64,000 bases of DNA, taken from positions 124,001-188,000 of the forward strand of contig NZ_RWIS01000010.1 in the NCBI RefSeq assembly GCF_003944705.1, given 5' to 3'. Below, piece by piece: positions 38,435 to 47,864 of this stretch. The position numbers and the translations under genes were made by a program. Position 1 is the stretch's first letter. The number at the start of each line of letters is the position of its first letter. The notes under the pieces were generated by a model. That model saw only the letters and a list, made by a program, of their open reading frames with translations, searched no databases and had not been told where the DNA came from. The stretch is from Hymenobacter metallilatus. GTDB taxonomy: Bacteria > Bacteroidota > Bacteroidia > Cytophagales > Hymenobacteraceae.

Positions 38435-39427
38435 TTAGAAGCTGTAACGCGGTGTACGAATTGCTGGGCGGACTGCCAGACCGGGTTTTGGCAGACGATA
38501 GGAGAGCATAATTTCGAAAGAGCTAAGTGCCCGAGCATCTTGATTAAATGCAATCAAGTCGTAAGCTAATCCCACACGCATGGCATTGTCTTTTGAAAAA
38601 CTCAGCCCCCCGAGAGCAGTAAATGACTCATCGTACCGATACCCAATACCTCCCCAAAAACGGTCGTTGAAAGTAGCGCGTACGCCGGCTTCGTAGGAAT
38701 TGTTTTTGAAGTTGAACTTGTTGTTGTCGCCAAACTTGCCGGGCAGCACCATCTTCATCAGCACGGTGGGCGTAACTACAACGGATGACGACGCCTCGAT
38801 ATTGTACCCAGCCGTCAGGTAGGCGTGATTTTCGTTGATATACTCTGCTGTTTTACCGCCGGCTACCTGGCTGTTGAACTGGTAGTCTGAACGCAGTAAG
38901 TTATTGACACTCAGACCAGCGTACAGTTTATCTGACTCGTACCACACGCCAACACCGGCATCCAGCTTACGGTCGGCTCCCTCCTGCGGAACCTTTACAT
39001 CGTCCTTATCGATGGGACGGTAGGTCCCTTGATAAATGTTGTTGAAAACGCCTTGAATTCCGATACCCAGCCGCCCTTCTCCTACCTTCAGGTGCTTCGA
39101 ATACGACAGTTGAACGTTGGTAGTAGTGAGTTGAGCAATTCTGTCACGATAAACACCAATGCCTAAGCCGCCACCAATGGCTGCTACAGGCAGTGAAGCC
39201 GTGAGCATGTACGTTTGGGGGGAGCCACCCGTATCGAAGGTGGCATCATAGCCAAAGTATTGAGAACGACCTAAAGCGGTAATTTCTCCCTGCCCCTTGA
39301 TGCCAGCATACGCAGGATTCAGGAACATCCCATTAAAGCCGTAGTGGCTAAACTGGGGCTGCTGCTGCGCCAGCGCGGTGCTAAAAGCAACGGAGGAGAA
39401 GAGGGAAACGAGTAAAGTTCTCTTCAT
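38435..39427 (-). CDS. porP: Type IX secretion membrane protein PorP/SprF
   Basis: This 330-residue outer-membrane beta-barrel protein of the PorP/SprF family has a signal peptide ending STALAQQ and the family opening PQFSHYGFNGMFLNPAYAG. It is followed by alternating amphipathic strands ending in MLSYRLPKPG. PorP is needed for T9SS assembly in Porphyromonas, and SprF paralogues deliver specific adhesins. Its place directly upstream of gldK matches the classical porPKLMN order, which favours the PorP role. It lies downstream of hemD. Confidence 0.92.
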   Translation of the reverse strand: MKRTLLVSLFSSVAFSTALAQQQPQFSHYGFNGMFLNPAYAGIKGQGEITALGRSQYFGYDATFDTGGSPQTYMLTASLPVAAIGGGLGIGVYRDRIAQLTTTNVQLSYSKHLKVGEGRLGIGIQGVFNNIYQGTYRPIDKDDVKVPQEGADRKLDAGVGVWYESDKLYAGLSVNNLLRSDYQFNSQVAGGKTAEYINENHAYLTAGYNIEASSSVVVTPTVLMKMVLPGKFGDNNKFNFKNNSYEAGVRATFNDRFWGGIGYRYDESFTALGGLSFSKDNAMRVGLAYDLIAFNQDARALSSFEIMLSYRLPKPGLAVRPAIRTPRYSF

Positions 39428-39454
39428 AAAAGGACTGATTTAGGGCAAGTTACG

Positions 39455-39485
39455 TTTGGAAAAAGGAAGGCATGTCGTTTCCAAA
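39455..39485. promoter_or_regulatory. Palindromic site upstream of porP/sprF
   Basis: Arms TTTGGAAA (39455-39462) and TTTCCAAA (39478-39485) form a perfect 8-bp inverted repeat with 15 bp between, about 28-58 bp upstream of the porP start. It could be an operator or an mRNA leader hairpin. Confidence 0.4.
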
Positions 39486-39574
39486 TGTATGCAAAAAACC
39501 CTCTACAACAAATCCAGCAAAAAAAACACGAGGGAATAGCCAAGCCAGTCCCTCGTGCTCTACTTATGAAGCTA

Positions 39575-40393
39575 CTATTTGCTATTCTTCTTCTCTTTAG
39601 CCATTTCGGCCCCATGGTGGAGGCGGATGTAGGCTTCAATAGCTCCCGTCATGGAAGGAGCATTGGGCTGAGGTGCCTCAATATCAAGATCTAAGCCGGC
39701 ATCCAGCACGGCTTTGGCGGTAGTAGGCCCGAAGGCAGCAATGCGGGTCCCGTTCTGTTCGAAATCGGGGAAGTTGATGAACAGAGAGCTAATGCCGGAG
39801 GGGCTGAAAAAGGCTATGCAGTCGTATTTTACGTCCGATAGATCCGACAGGTCGCTGGCTACGGTGCGGTAAATAACGGCTTCGGTGAACTTAAAGCCAT
39901 TAGCCCGCATGAACTCCGGAATATCATCTTTACGAATGTCGGAGCAGGGATAGAGGAATTTCTCGCCTTTGTGTTTCTTAATGACATCGAACAAGTCGGC
40001 AGCAGTACGTTGCCCCACAAACAGCTTACGCTTACGCAGAACAATGTATTTCTGCAGGTAGTTAGCCGTCTGCTCAGAAATACAGAAGTATTTCATTTCG
40101 GCAGGCATCTCAATCTTCGCTTCCTGACAGATGCGGAAGAAATGGTCAACTGCATTCCGGCTAGTGAAGATAATAGCCGTGTGCTCTTGAATGTTGACTT
40201 TCTCTTTCCGGAAATCCTTATAGGAAACCGGCTGCACCTCAATAAATTCCCGAAAATCTACTTTTATCCCGTACTTATCTGCAATAGAGAAATACGGCGA
40301 GACATCGTTAGCAGGTTTAGGCTGGGTGACCAGGATGCTGGAGATACGCTTAGCGTGACGGCCCGTCCCCGGTTGGTCTTTGCTCTCGGCCAT
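39575..40393 (-). CDS. hemD: Uroporphyrinogen-III synthase
   Basis: HemD closes hydroxymethylbilane to uroporphyrinogen III in haem and sirohaem synthesis. The 272-residue protein has the two-domain HemD layout: SILVTQPKP at the start of domain one, AIIFTSRNAVDHFF near residue 73, and CIAFFSPSGISSLF plus FGPTTAKAVLDAG in the second half. Overall sequence conservation is low in this family, but these segments and the length agree. The hemD-porP-gldKLMN link and the adjacent DUF4271 gene are typical of Bacteroidota. Confidence 0.92.
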   Translation of the reverse strand: MAESKDQPGTGRHAKRISSILVTQPKPANDVSPYFSIADKYGIKVDFREFIEVQPVSYKDFRKEKVNIQEHTAIIFTSRNAVDHFFRICQEAKIEMPAEMKYFCISEQTANYLQKYIVLRKRKLFVGQRTAADLFDVIKKHKGEKFLYPCSDIRKDDIPEFMRANGFKFTEAVIYRTVASDLSDLSDVKYDCIAFFSPSGISSLFINFPDFEQNGTRIAAFGPTTAKAVLDAGLDLDIEAPQPNAPSMTGAIEAYIRLHHGAEMAKEKKNSK

Positions 40394-40468
40394 AGGTAAG
40401 AAAAAGGGTAAGTCTAAGGCAATAAGGGGGCGTTGCAGGAGCTACCGGCGCAAACCGGCAGAGGCGTG

Positions 40469-41647
40469 TCAGTAGGTAAAAACAATCAGTTTGAGCAGAA
40501 TGATTAGGGGAATCACTTCTGTGGCGCAAAGGTACGAAAACAAATGCAGATTTAGCAGGGATGCTTTCCGGTTGAGCGTACGGCCTACTCGCAGTACCGT
40601 ACCAATCAACAGCAAGGAAACCACCCCGTTGGATACCCACAGCACCGTTTCTGGCAGGCGTTGGTTAAGGCCCAGATACAGGAGCATCACGACCGGCAGA
40701 AACAGGCCCATAAACAGGCTGGTTCGAATAAATTCCCGGTACTGAATAGTTACTAATTCGGTAACATCGAAAATGTAGCCCATCAGCTCCAGGAACAAAT
40801 ACTTGCCCAGCACAAAGCCCGTTACCAGAGCTGTGTAGAGCAGCACCCGTACCACAATAGCCGACTCGGCGACGTCGAAGAGGCGGCGCAGAATAACGAT
40901 GCTCTGAATATTGGTGTGAATGGCCACCAGCAACAGAGCAAAAGACAGAGAAAACAGCACGACTAACACCAGGTTGAGCCAGGTGAGAGTGGGCTTGATG
41001 AGAAAATCCTGCTCAGCGGCTCCTTTACCCCATAGTCCTTCCAACTGGTAAATACGGGCAAACCCAGGTTGGTACGTGGCCCGCAGGCCTCCGTAGCAAA
41101 GCCCCAGCAGCAGCAGGAAACCCACAAATACGTTTTGCCCCTGGTGGCCACGCGGGCGGGGCTGGGCAGTAGGCACCGGTGCTACTGAAGTACCGGATTT
41201 GGCCTTGACCAACGGAACGGCGTTGGTGAAAGTAGCCAGGTTGGGAATAGCATCGGGTTGCCAGACGCACAACAGGTGGGAGCCGGGCTGAGTGCCAGGC
41301 GGCAGCAGAGCGGCCAGGTCGATGGTGTAGGAAGCGGGCGTACGGGCACTAAATACAAGCCGGTTGTCCAGGAACAGACTTAGTTTCTCCCGGGCCGTGA
41401 AGCTAATGCGCAGAGGCTTATTCGGCCGAATTGACAACCACTGGTAATAGGCGTGGGCGGGGGCGTGGTAGTCGGGTAGGTAGAGAACCAGGCGGTTCCG
41501 GGCCTCATCGAAGATCAGCCAGTCGGGGGTGAGGCCCGCGCGGGGGGCGGGAGGTAGCGGGCGGTACTCGGCCGCGTATGCGGCCGGCCGCAGGCTCAGG
41601 AACAACAGGCCCAGCACCCAAACCCAGAAACGCCAGCTGCTACGCAC
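40469..41647 (-). CDS. DUF4271 domain-containing membrane protein
   Basis: This 392-residue membrane protein starts at GTG (41647) and has a signal peptide ending AAYAAE, then an extracytoplasmic domain to about residue 165. The C-terminal DUF4271 region has about six helices (about 172-390; for example LTWLNLVLVVLFSLSFALLL). The function is unknown. The pairing with hemD, which it precedes by 75 bp on the same strand, is repeated in other Bacteroidota and suggests co-regulation. It may relate to haem or envelope processes, but nothing in the sequence proves that. Confidence 0.85.
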   Translation of the reverse strand: MRSSWRFWVWVLGLLFLSLRPAAYAAEYRPLPPAPRAGLTPDWLIFDEARNRLVLYLPDYHAPAHAYYQWLSIRPNKPLRISFTAREKLSLFLDNRLVFSARTPASYTIDLAALLPPGTQPGSHLLCVWQPDAIPNLATFTNAVPLVKAKSGTSVAPVPTAQPRPRGHQGQNVFVGFLLLLGLCYGGLRATYQPGFARIYQLEGLWGKGAAEQDFLIKPTLTWLNLVLVVLFSLSFALLLVAIHTNIQSIVILRRLFDVAESAIVVRVLLYTALVTGFVLGKYLFLELMGYIFDVTELVTIQYREFIRTSLFMGLFLPVVMLLYLGLNQRLPETVLWVSNGVVSLLLIGTVLRVGRTLNRKASLLNLHLFSYLCATEVIPLIILLKLIVFTY

Positions 41648-41664
41648 TTTGCCAGGAAGAGAAG

Positions 41665-42732
41665 TTAGGAGGCCACCCGCTGCCGCTCGGCCCGGCTGTG
41701 GTATACGCCCAGGAACACGCTCAGCAGCAAGGAAAAGGCTATCAGCATGACAATAAGCAGCGTATTGCCGAGGTAGGCGAAGTTGATGACAAAAAGAATG
41801 ACCACAATATTCAGTAGCCCCAGCAGAATAACCGTTCCAATCTGTTGGAAGCCCATAGCCAGGATGCGGTGATGCACGTGGTTTTTGTCGGGAGAAAAAG
41901 GCGAGCGGCCCGCCATCATCCGGACAATAAACACGCGGAGCGTATCAAACAGCGGTACAAACAGAATGCCTACGGCCACCGAGGGCGCCGAAGACCCGAA
42001 CGGCTGCCCCACTTTCAACCCCATCTCAATGAACTGAATGGTGAGGATGGATACGATAAAACCGCACACCAAAGAGCCAGTATCCCCCATGAAGATACTG
42101 GCTTTGTGGAAGTTATAGCGCAAAAATCCCAGAATACCACCCACTACACACACGGACACGAACACGTAGTTCTGGAAGGCGTCGCCGCCGTAGCGGTAGA
42201 AATAATAGCCAAACGTACTGACGATAATCAGCACGATAGAGCCCGCCAGCCCGTCCAAGCCGTCGATGAGGTTGATGGCATTAGTAATGCCCACAATGGC
42301 GAAAAATGTGAAGGCGTAGCTGATACCAATGGGCAGCTCCTGAATACCCAGAATACCCTGAAAGCTGGTAATACGCACGTCGGCCATAATCATGACCACT
42401 CCCGTAGCTAATAACTGACCTACAAATTTCTTGGCTACCGAAATACTTACCAAGTCATCTTTCAGCCCCACAAAAAACAAGACGATGCACCCGGCCAACA
42501 GCTGCTGCACCCCGTTGTTGAGAGGCGCAAAGATGGTAAGGGCTGACATGAAGCCGGCAAAAACGGCCACTCCGCCCAGGCGGGGCGTCAGGGACTCGTG
42601 CACGGTACGCACATTAGGCGTATCGAGCATGTTCTTCAGGTGGGCGATATAAATAATGGACGGGACGGCAAACAGCGCCACCAGAAACGCCCATAGGGAG
42701 GACAAACCCAACTGAATTCCGAGTGCATTCAT
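41665..42732 (-). CDS. WecA/TagO-type undecaprenyl-phosphate sugar-1-phosphate transferase
   Basis: This polytopic enzyme of the MraY/WecA family transfers GlcNAc-1-phosphate (or a related sugar phosphate) from UDP-sugar to undecaprenyl phosphate, the first membrane step of surface polysaccharide assembly. The 355 residues contain the metal-binding FFVGLKDDLVSI near residue 87, NAINLIDGLDGLAG near 150, FMGDTGSLVCG near 215 and NHVHHR near 285. About eleven helices are visible. The HxHHR form and the lack of muramyl-pentapeptide features favour WecA/TagO over MraY. Exact substrate is not provable from sequence. Confidence 0.92.
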   Translation of the reverse strand: MNALGIQLGLSSLWAFLVALFAVPSIIYIAHLKNMLDTPNVRTVHESLTPRLGGVAVFAGFMSALTIFAPLNNGVQQLLAGCIVLFFVGLKDDLVSISVAKKFVGQLLATGVVMIMADVRITSFQGILGIQELPIGISYAFTFFAIVGITNAINLIDGLDGLAGSIVLIIVSTFGYYFYRYGGDAFQNYVFVSVCVVGGILGFLRYNFHKASIFMGDTGSLVCGFIVSILTIQFIEMGLKVGQPFGSSAPSVAVGILFVPLFDTLRVFIVRMMAGRSPFSPDKNHVHHRILAMGFQQIGTVILLGLLNIVVILFVINFAYLGNTLLIVMLIAFSLLLSVFLGVYHSRAERQRVAS

Positions 42733-42787
42733 TGCGGTTCGGCTGTTTTTGGAAATGTGTTCCGACCTGGCGGAGACAGATGAAATG

Positions 42788-42795
42788 CAAAGATA
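42788..42795 (-). promoter_or_regulatory. Candidate -7 box upstream of the wecA-type gene
   Basis: TATCTTTG on the minus strand matches TAnnTTTG exactly, 55 bp upstream of the start at 42732 and just after the preceding gene's stop. No clear -33 element is seen. Confidence 0.4.
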
Positions 42796-42798
42796 CGA

Positions 42799-43212
42799 CT
42801 AGCTATGCAGTACCCCAGGCCGCGCAAGTAAGGCAATGTGCGTGAGGTTGTCGGGGGTGATGGAGTCGGGCACGAAGATGAACTTCTTATCAAACACCTG
42901 CCGCCCCACGTAATAGCTCACCCAATATTGGTTGTTAAGGTGAAACAGGCCAGGGTCAATAGGCTCGACGGCCACAGCGGCCTGTTCCGGTACGGTGAGC
43001 AGGGAATGGCGCAGCGTGGAGGTACGCACGGGCTGGCCATCCGGAGCCGTGCCGTAGCCGTTGGAGCTGACGATGACGTTTTCCAGCTCATGGTCGTTGT
43101 GGTTGAGCAGGTATACCTGCCAGCCAGGCTGGCCTTCCAGGGCAACGTTTTCATCGGGTACTACCGCAATAGAAACACCTTCTACCGGGTCGAATACAAT
43201 ATCCTTTTTCAT
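42799..43212 (-). CDS. Conserved hypothetical protein after lipB
   Basis: This 137-residue soluble protein, with no signal peptide or membrane segment, is not a family I can name. It has the look of a single beta-rich domain: VYLLNHNDHELENVIVSSNGYG near residue 33, and YWVSYYVGRQVFDKKFIFVPD near 96. Its start overlaps the lipB stop in an ATGA arrangement, so the two are translationally coupled. Confidence 0.75.
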   Translation of the reverse strand: MKKDIVFDPVEGVSIAVVPDENVALEGQPGWQVYLLNHNDHELENVIVSSNGYGTAPDGQPVRTSTLRHSLLTVPEQAAVAVEPIDPGLFHLNNQYWVSYYVGRQVFDKKFIFVPDSITPDNLTHIALLARPGVLHS

Positions 43213-44015
43213 GCAGCAGAGTCAGAAGTTGTGCGGGCTCCAAACAACTGGGCTATATGCGGCACCAGACGCGCCTGCACTTCCGCAAGGGGCACCTGGT
43301 AACCCAGCTCCTGCGCCAGAGAGGTAACCGCTTTATCGGTAATGCCACAAGGCACAATGTGGCCGAAATAAGACAAGTCGGTGTTTACATTGAGGGCAAA
43401 ACCGTGCATGGTAACCCAGCGGCTGCACTTCACGCCCATGGCGCAAATCTTCCGGGGGTTGGGTGCGCCTTCTGCAAAATCAAGCCATACACCGGTCAGG
43501 CCCGCAATACGTCCGGCCACCACGCCATAGTCGGCCAGGGTCAGAATAACGACTTCCTCCAACAGCCGCAGGTAGCGGTGAATATCGGTGAAGAAGTTGT
43601 CGAGGTCGAAGATGGGGTAGCCCACCAACTGGCCGGGGCCATGGTAGGTAATGTCGCCGCCGCGGTTGATGCGGTGGAAGGTAGCCGCATGCTGAGCCAG
43701 GCCCGCTTCGTCCAGCAGCAAATGTTCAGGTTTACCGCTTTTACCCAGGGTGTACACATGCGGATGCTCACACAGCAGCAGGTAGTTGGGCGTTGGCTCC
43801 AGAGGCTGCCCCGCCTCCTGCGCTGCCCGATTACGGGTTTTGAGAGCCAGTGTATCGGCCAGCAGCTGCTCCTGCAGGTCCCAGGCCGGCTGATATGCTA
43901 CCAGGCCCAGCGGGCGTACCAGTATCGCACGGTTTTGCTCCGGAGCAGGGGATGCGCCTGGCTCCGGAGCAAGAGCCGCTGGAGCTGGACTTACGCAGGC
44001 AGAATATATATCCAT
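43209..44015 (-). CDS. lipB: Octanoyltransferase LipB
   Basis: LipB transfers octanoate from acyl carrier protein to lipoyl domains, the first step of lipoate synthesis. The 268-residue protein has the family motifs CEHPHVYTLGKSG near residue 106, RGGDITYHGPGQLVGYPI near 138, the catalytic Cys in KICAMGVKCSRW near 190, and MHGFALNVNTDL. An N-terminal extension of about 40 residues, Ala/Pro-rich, precedes the core (RAILVRPLG), so a downstream start is possible. It is ATGA-coupled to the next gene. Confidence 0.94.
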   Translation of the reverse strand: MDIYSACVSPAPAALAPEPGASPAPEQNRAILVRPLGLVAYQPAWDLQEQLLADTLALKTRNRAAQEAGQPLEPTPNYLLLCEHPHVYTLGKSGKPEHLLLDEAGLAQHAATFHRINRGGDITYHGPGQLVGYPIFDLDNFFTDIHRYLRLLEEVVILTLADYGVVAGRIAGLTGVWLDFAEGAPNPRKICAMGVKCSRWVTMHGFALNVNTDLSYFGHIVPCGITDKAVTSLAQELGYQVPLAEVQARLVPHIAQLFGARTTSDSAA

Positions 44016-44199
44016 AGGTTCAGGTCGAAAAAGCCCTGCTTCTGCTCCGATTAGCTGACTGCCTGGACAGGCGGCCGGATATCACCTAAGCCCTCCTATA
44101 CCTCACGCAGGAAAGTTCGGATCAGGCCCGTAATACCAGGCTCACTCAAACTCAACAAACTATTACCAAAAAGCTAGTTGCCAGCGGTGCAAAAGCGCA

Positions 44200-44207
44200 C
44201 AAAGGTA
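44200..44207 (-). promoter_or_regulatory. Candidate -7 box upstream of lipB
   Basis: TACCTTTG on the minus strand, an exact TAnnTTTG match, lies about 185 bp upstream of the lipB start, implying a long leader if used. No canonical -33 element is seen. Confidence 0.35.
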
Positions 44208-44281
44208 CTAGTTTTAGCGCCAACCGTATCCGGTACCAGAGAGTTCATCCCGCTTACCTTCTGCTTTACTGAGATTTTCTG

Positions 44282-44641
44282 ATGTCCATTCCAGCCCATG
44301 AGCTTGGCCATGCCGGTGAGGAGGCCGCCTTACGTCACTTGCTGGCTAATGGCTACGAGCTGGTGCACCGCAACTACCGATACCGCCGGGCCGAAGTGGA
44401 CCTAGTAATGCGCCTAGGGCAGGAACTATTGGTGATTGTGGAAGTAAAAGCGCGTTCCTCTTCCCAGTATGGATACCCTGAAGAATTCGTGACGGAACGG
44501 AAGCGCCAGTTGCTGCGGCTGGCGGCGGAACAGCTGCAGGAGGAGCTGCACTGGACCGGCGACCTTCGGTTTGATGTTATTGCCCTGGCTCCCGTTTCCA
44601 ACGGTTTACAGCTGGAGCATTTTCAGGATGCATTCTGGTAA
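44282..44641 (+). CDS. YraN family (UPF0102) endonuclease-like protein
   Basis: This 119-residue protein of the YraN/UPF0102 family has a Holliday-junction-resolvase-like restriction-endonuclease fold. The metal-binding core is visible as GEEAALRHL near residue 13, the RRAEVDLVM segment with its Asp, then VIVEVKAR with Glu and Lys near 56-61. Its cellular role is not established. It starts divergently from lipB and is convergent with the MORN-type lipoprotein gene. Confidence 0.9.
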   Translation: MSIPAHELGHAGEEAALRHLLANGYELVHRNYRYRRAEVDLVMRLGQELLVIVEVKARSSSQYGYPEEFVTERKRQLLRLAAEQLQEELHWTGDLRFDVIALAPVSNGLQLEHFQDAFW

Positions 44642-44674
44642 GCAGTGGGCTGACCGGCCGGTAAAGTTATCGGG

Positions 44675-45622
44675 TTACCGTCGGCTGCCCGGACGCGAAT
44701 TATCCGGCTTATCCCGGTTGTCGAGCTTATCCTTTTCGTAAATGAGCACCCCGTTGCGGTTGTACTCCTTTACCAGTACCGGCTCGGTTACTTCCGGGTC
44801 GAAGCCCGACTCGCCGTACTGGTACTCGTAATGGCGGCGGTTGCGGAAGCCCCAGTATTTGGTCCAGTCGCCAACCCGCTTGCCGTTTTCAAACTGTCCC
44901 TCCCAGTCGCGCTGGCCATTTTCCAGATAGCGCACGTAATCACCTTCCAACTTGCCATTGAGGTAGGGAATCACCTCTTTTACTTGTTTCTGGCCGGCAT
45001 CGTAATACGTAATGTTGGCATCCCGGGGGAAACCCATTTCGTAATGAGTTTTGGACAGCAGGATATTATCCTTGTTGAACCGCTCCCAGCGCAAATGGCG
45101 CGTACCCAGCGCGAAGTAGCCAGTTTCGACCACTTTGCCGCCCTGTAGCTTTTTGTACGGCCCATGCAGCACCTTATCGGTGGCCGGATTAAGCTCCGTA
45201 CTGGCCTTGAATATCTTGCGTTTGCGGGGGTTGAAATAGTAGCGGGCCGGAGCAAACGGATTGGGTTGCTGGAAGGCGCGCAGGTAGTAGAATATTTCTA
45301 TCACCTGATTTTTCCCCTTGGGCCCTGATTTTACATAACCCTTCTTTATCCGCTCGCCCAGGAAAATATTCTTCTTCTTTTTCGGCTTGCGCTGGGCCGC
45401 TTTTTCCTTCTCCTTAGCCGCTCTTTCCTGCTCCTTGGTCATGTTCACTCGCTTGGCAACCAAAGAGGGCGCTTTGGTTGTGTCGGCGGCAGTGGCCAGG
45501 GTATCGGGGGCAGCCATGGCGGCAGCCTCGTCGGGGCGGCTGTTAAAGGAAACGGTTTTGTGCGAACAGGCCCCGGCCAGCCACAGCCCCGGCAACAGAA
45601 GAAATAAACGCAACAGACGCAT
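44675..45622 (-). CDS. Lipoprotein with MORN/YwqK-type repeats
   Basis: This 315-residue lipoprotein has a signal and lipobox ending LAGAC (Cys18) from the ATG at 45622. A Lys/Glu-rich stretch follows (about 55-85). The C-terminal half carries MORN-like or YwqK-like repeats: YLNGKLEGDYVRYLENGQRD and FENGKRVGDWTKY. Such repeats form beta-hairpin sheets; the automatic name YwqK antitoxin is often attached to them without evidence. Outer-membrane location is inferred from the lipobox. A TATCTTTA element lies about 34 bp upstream. Confidence 0.82.
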   Translation of the reverse strand: MRLLRLFLLLPGLWLAGACSHKTVSFNSRPDEAAAMAAPDTLATAADTTKAPSLVAKRVNMTKEQERAAKEKEKAAQRKPKKKKNIFLGERIKKGYVKSGPKGKNQVIEIFYYLRAFQQPNPFAPARYYFNPRKRKIFKASTELNPATDKVLHGPYKKLQGGKVVETGYFALGTRHLRWERFNKDNILLSKTHYEMGFPRDANITYYDAGQKQVKEVIPYLNGKLEGDYVRYLENGQRDWEGQFENGKRVGDWTKYWGFRNRRHYEYQYGESGFDPEVTEPVLVKEYNRNGVLIYEKDKLDNRDKPDNSRPGSRR

Positions 45623-45858
45623 CAAAGTATCAGGCAGGATTCGGAGCATCGAACGTAAAGATACGGGGATTTGGTGCCCTGCTGCGGCGGGAAGGTGGTC
45701 GGTTGGTGGGTATACAGCCATCTGCTAGATTTTGTGCCTTGGAGCTATGCTCCGACTCACCATCCGAAGGTACTCACCCATGAGGCAAGGCAGCTTACGA
45801 TACGGTCCATGGAACAACTAAACTATGGAATACGCCTGCTGTACCACGCATCTAAAAC

Positions 45859-45890
45859 AAAACCCTGGCAACCAGAGCGGCCAGGGTTTT
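45859..45890. terminator. Rho-independent terminator downstream of htpG
   Basis: Arms AAAACCCTGG / CCAGGGTTTT (45859-45868 and 45881-45890), with T-rich sequence following in the minus direction. It lies 33 bp past the htpG stop. Confidence 0.85.
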
Positions 45891-45922
45891 GTACTGCTTA
45901 AAACTCTACAAACTTTCTAGGA

Positions 45923-47755
45923 CTATTCGGCGGCCAGCAAATCGGCACTACGCTTCACAAACGCCGTTAATGCCTCGCCTTTCAACAAGCCCTGAGCCAG
46001 CAGTGCCAAGTCGAAAGCCTGCCGGGCCAGCTTGCTGCCCGCATCACTTTCGGCATTCAGCACACGCTGAGCCACCGGATGATTGGCATTCACGCTAACG
46101 GTGTAAGTATCGGGGAAATTGCCGAACATCTGCATACCTCCTCCGCCACCGGCCCGCTGCATATCCTTCATGCGACGCATGAACTCGGGCAAGGTAATGA
46201 TAACCGGGGCATCCTGGGGCGAAAGAGCATCTACCTGCACGTGCATATGCTCGTTGCTGATGGCCTGTTTGAACACCTCCCCCAGTTTGGTTTTGTCCTC
46301 CTCGCTCAGCATGCTTTCCGTCGCCTCTTCCTTTTCAATGAGTTTGCTGACGGTATCGGCGTCTACGCGCTTAAAGGTGGTTTTTTCCAGCTTCTGCTCC
46401 AACTGCCCAATAAAGTGGGCGTCGAGTGGGCCGTTCAATTCCAGCACATCGTAGCCCCGGTCCTGGGCGGCCTGCACGAAGCCGTGCTGGGCCTCAGCAT
46501 CGGTAGTGTAGAGAATAACGGTCTGGCCGTTTTTGTCCTGCTGATTGGCCTGCACAAACTCCTGATACTCGGGCAGTGTGAATAGCTTGCCGGCCACGTT
46601 TTGTACCAAAGCAAAGTCTTTGGCTTTGTCGTAGAACTTCTCATCCGACAGCATCCCGTACTTCACGAACAGGCCGATGTCAGACCACTTCTGCTCGTAG
46701 CCGGTGCGGTCCTTGCGGAACAGCTCGCTGAGCTTGTCGGCCACCTTTTTGGTGATGTATTGGTTGATTTTGCGCACCGCTGCATCGGCCTGCAGGAAGC
46801 TGCGCGACACGTTCAGCGGAATATCGGGTGAGTCAATCACGCCGTGCAGCAGCATCAGGAACTCGGGCACCACATCCTTCACCTCATCCGTAATAAACAC
46901 CTGGCGGGAATACAGCTGAATTTTATTGCGCTGGAACTGAAGTTCATCCTTCACCTTGGGGAAATACAGAATACCCGTCAGGTTAAAAGGATAATCCACG
47001 TTCAGGTGAATCCAGAACAGCGGGGGCTCCGAGAAGGGATACAGCTCCTGGTAGAATTTGGTATAGTCCTCATCCGTCAGCTCCGAGGGCTGTTTGGTCC
47101 AGATAGGCTGAGTTTGGTTGATAACCTCCCCCTCAAACTCAATTTCGATGGGCAGGAACTTGCAGTATTTCGTCAGGATGCCCTTCAAGCGCTGCGACTC
47201 CAGAAACTCATCGGAGTCCTCAGCTACGTGCAGTACCACATCGGTGCCCCGGTCGGCCTTCTCGGTGGTTTCCAGGCTGAACTCCGTGCTACCATCGCAC
47301 ACCCAGTGGGCGGCCTCAGTATCCTCTTTGTAGCTCCTGGAGAAAATTTCGACTTCCTTGGCCACCATAAAAGCGGAGTAGAAACCCAACCCGAACTGCC
47401 CGATGATCTGGTCCTTGGCGGCGGCGTCCTTCTCCTTGTACTTCTCCACAAACTCGGTGGCTCCGGAGAAGGCAATCTGATTGATGTACTTCTTGATTTC
47501 CTCGGCCGTCATGCCCAGGCCCCGGTCCGATATGGTGATAGTGCGGGCTTCCTTATCTACGCTTACTTTCACCTTCAGCTCGCCCAGCTCGCCCTTGAAC
47601 TCTCCCAACTGGCCCAGGCTCTTTAGTTTCTGGGTGGCGTCCACGGCATTGCTGACCAGTTCCCGCAGGAAAATTTCATGGTCAGAATACAGAAATTTCT
47701 TGATGATGGGGAAGATATTCTCCGTGTGAATTGAGATGCTACCTTTCTCTTGCAT
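45923..47755 (-). CDS. htpG: Molecular chaperone HtpG (Hsp90)
   Basis: HtpG is the bacterial Hsp90, an ATP-driven dimeric chaperone. The ATG at 47755 gives 610 residues starting MQEKGSISIHTENIFPII, close to the family's usual N-terminus. The GHKL ATP site is seen in FLRELVSNAVDATQKL, SDRGLGMTAEEI and GQFGLGFYSAFMV. The middle domain has the catalytic Arg region (NVSRSFLQAD), and a C-terminal dimerisation part follows. A perfect palindrome CTGTCA-GTT-TGACAG lies about 110 bp upstream and might be a heat-shock operator. Confidence 0.96.
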   Translation of the reverse strand: MQEKGSISIHTENIFPIIKKFLYSDHEIFLRELVSNAVDATQKLKSLGQLGEFKGELGELKVKVSVDKEARTITISDRGLGMTAEEIKKYINQIAFSGATEFVEKYKEKDAAAKDQIIGQFGLGFYSAFMVAKEVEIFSRSYKEDTEAAHWVCDGSTEFSLETTEKADRGTDVVLHVAEDSDEFLESQRLKGILTKYCKFLPIEIEFEGEVINQTQPIWTKQPSELTDEDYTKFYQELYPFSEPPLFWIHLNVDYPFNLTGILYFPKVKDELQFQRNKIQLYSRQVFITDEVKDVVPEFLMLLHGVIDSPDIPLNVSRSFLQADAAVRKINQYITKKVADKLSELFRKDRTGYEQKWSDIGLFVKYGMLSDEKFYDKAKDFALVQNVAGKLFTLPEYQEFVQANQQDKNGQTVILYTTDAEAQHGFVQAAQDRGYDVLELNGPLDAHFIGQLEQKLEKTTFKRVDADTVSKLIEKEEATESMLSEEDKTKLGEVFKQAISNEHMHVQVDALSPQDAPVIITLPEFMRRMKDMQRAGGGGGMQMFGNFPDTYTVSVNANHPVAQRVLNAESDAGSKLARQAFDLALLAQGLLKGEALTAFVKRSADLLAAE

Positions 47756-47864
47756 AACGAAGTAAGAAGGGGGTGGATGAAAACGACATCGGACGATATG
47801 CCAGCCAAGCAGCCGGTTAACCGTGCGTTTCGGCGGTTTCAAACCCCGTTCCAACCTGCCTACG

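Noticed and set aside
44675..45622. Calling the MORN-type lipoprotein an antitoxin (YwqK)
   Set aside because: The name rests only on repeat similarity; a lipobox and lack of a toxin neighbour argue against it.
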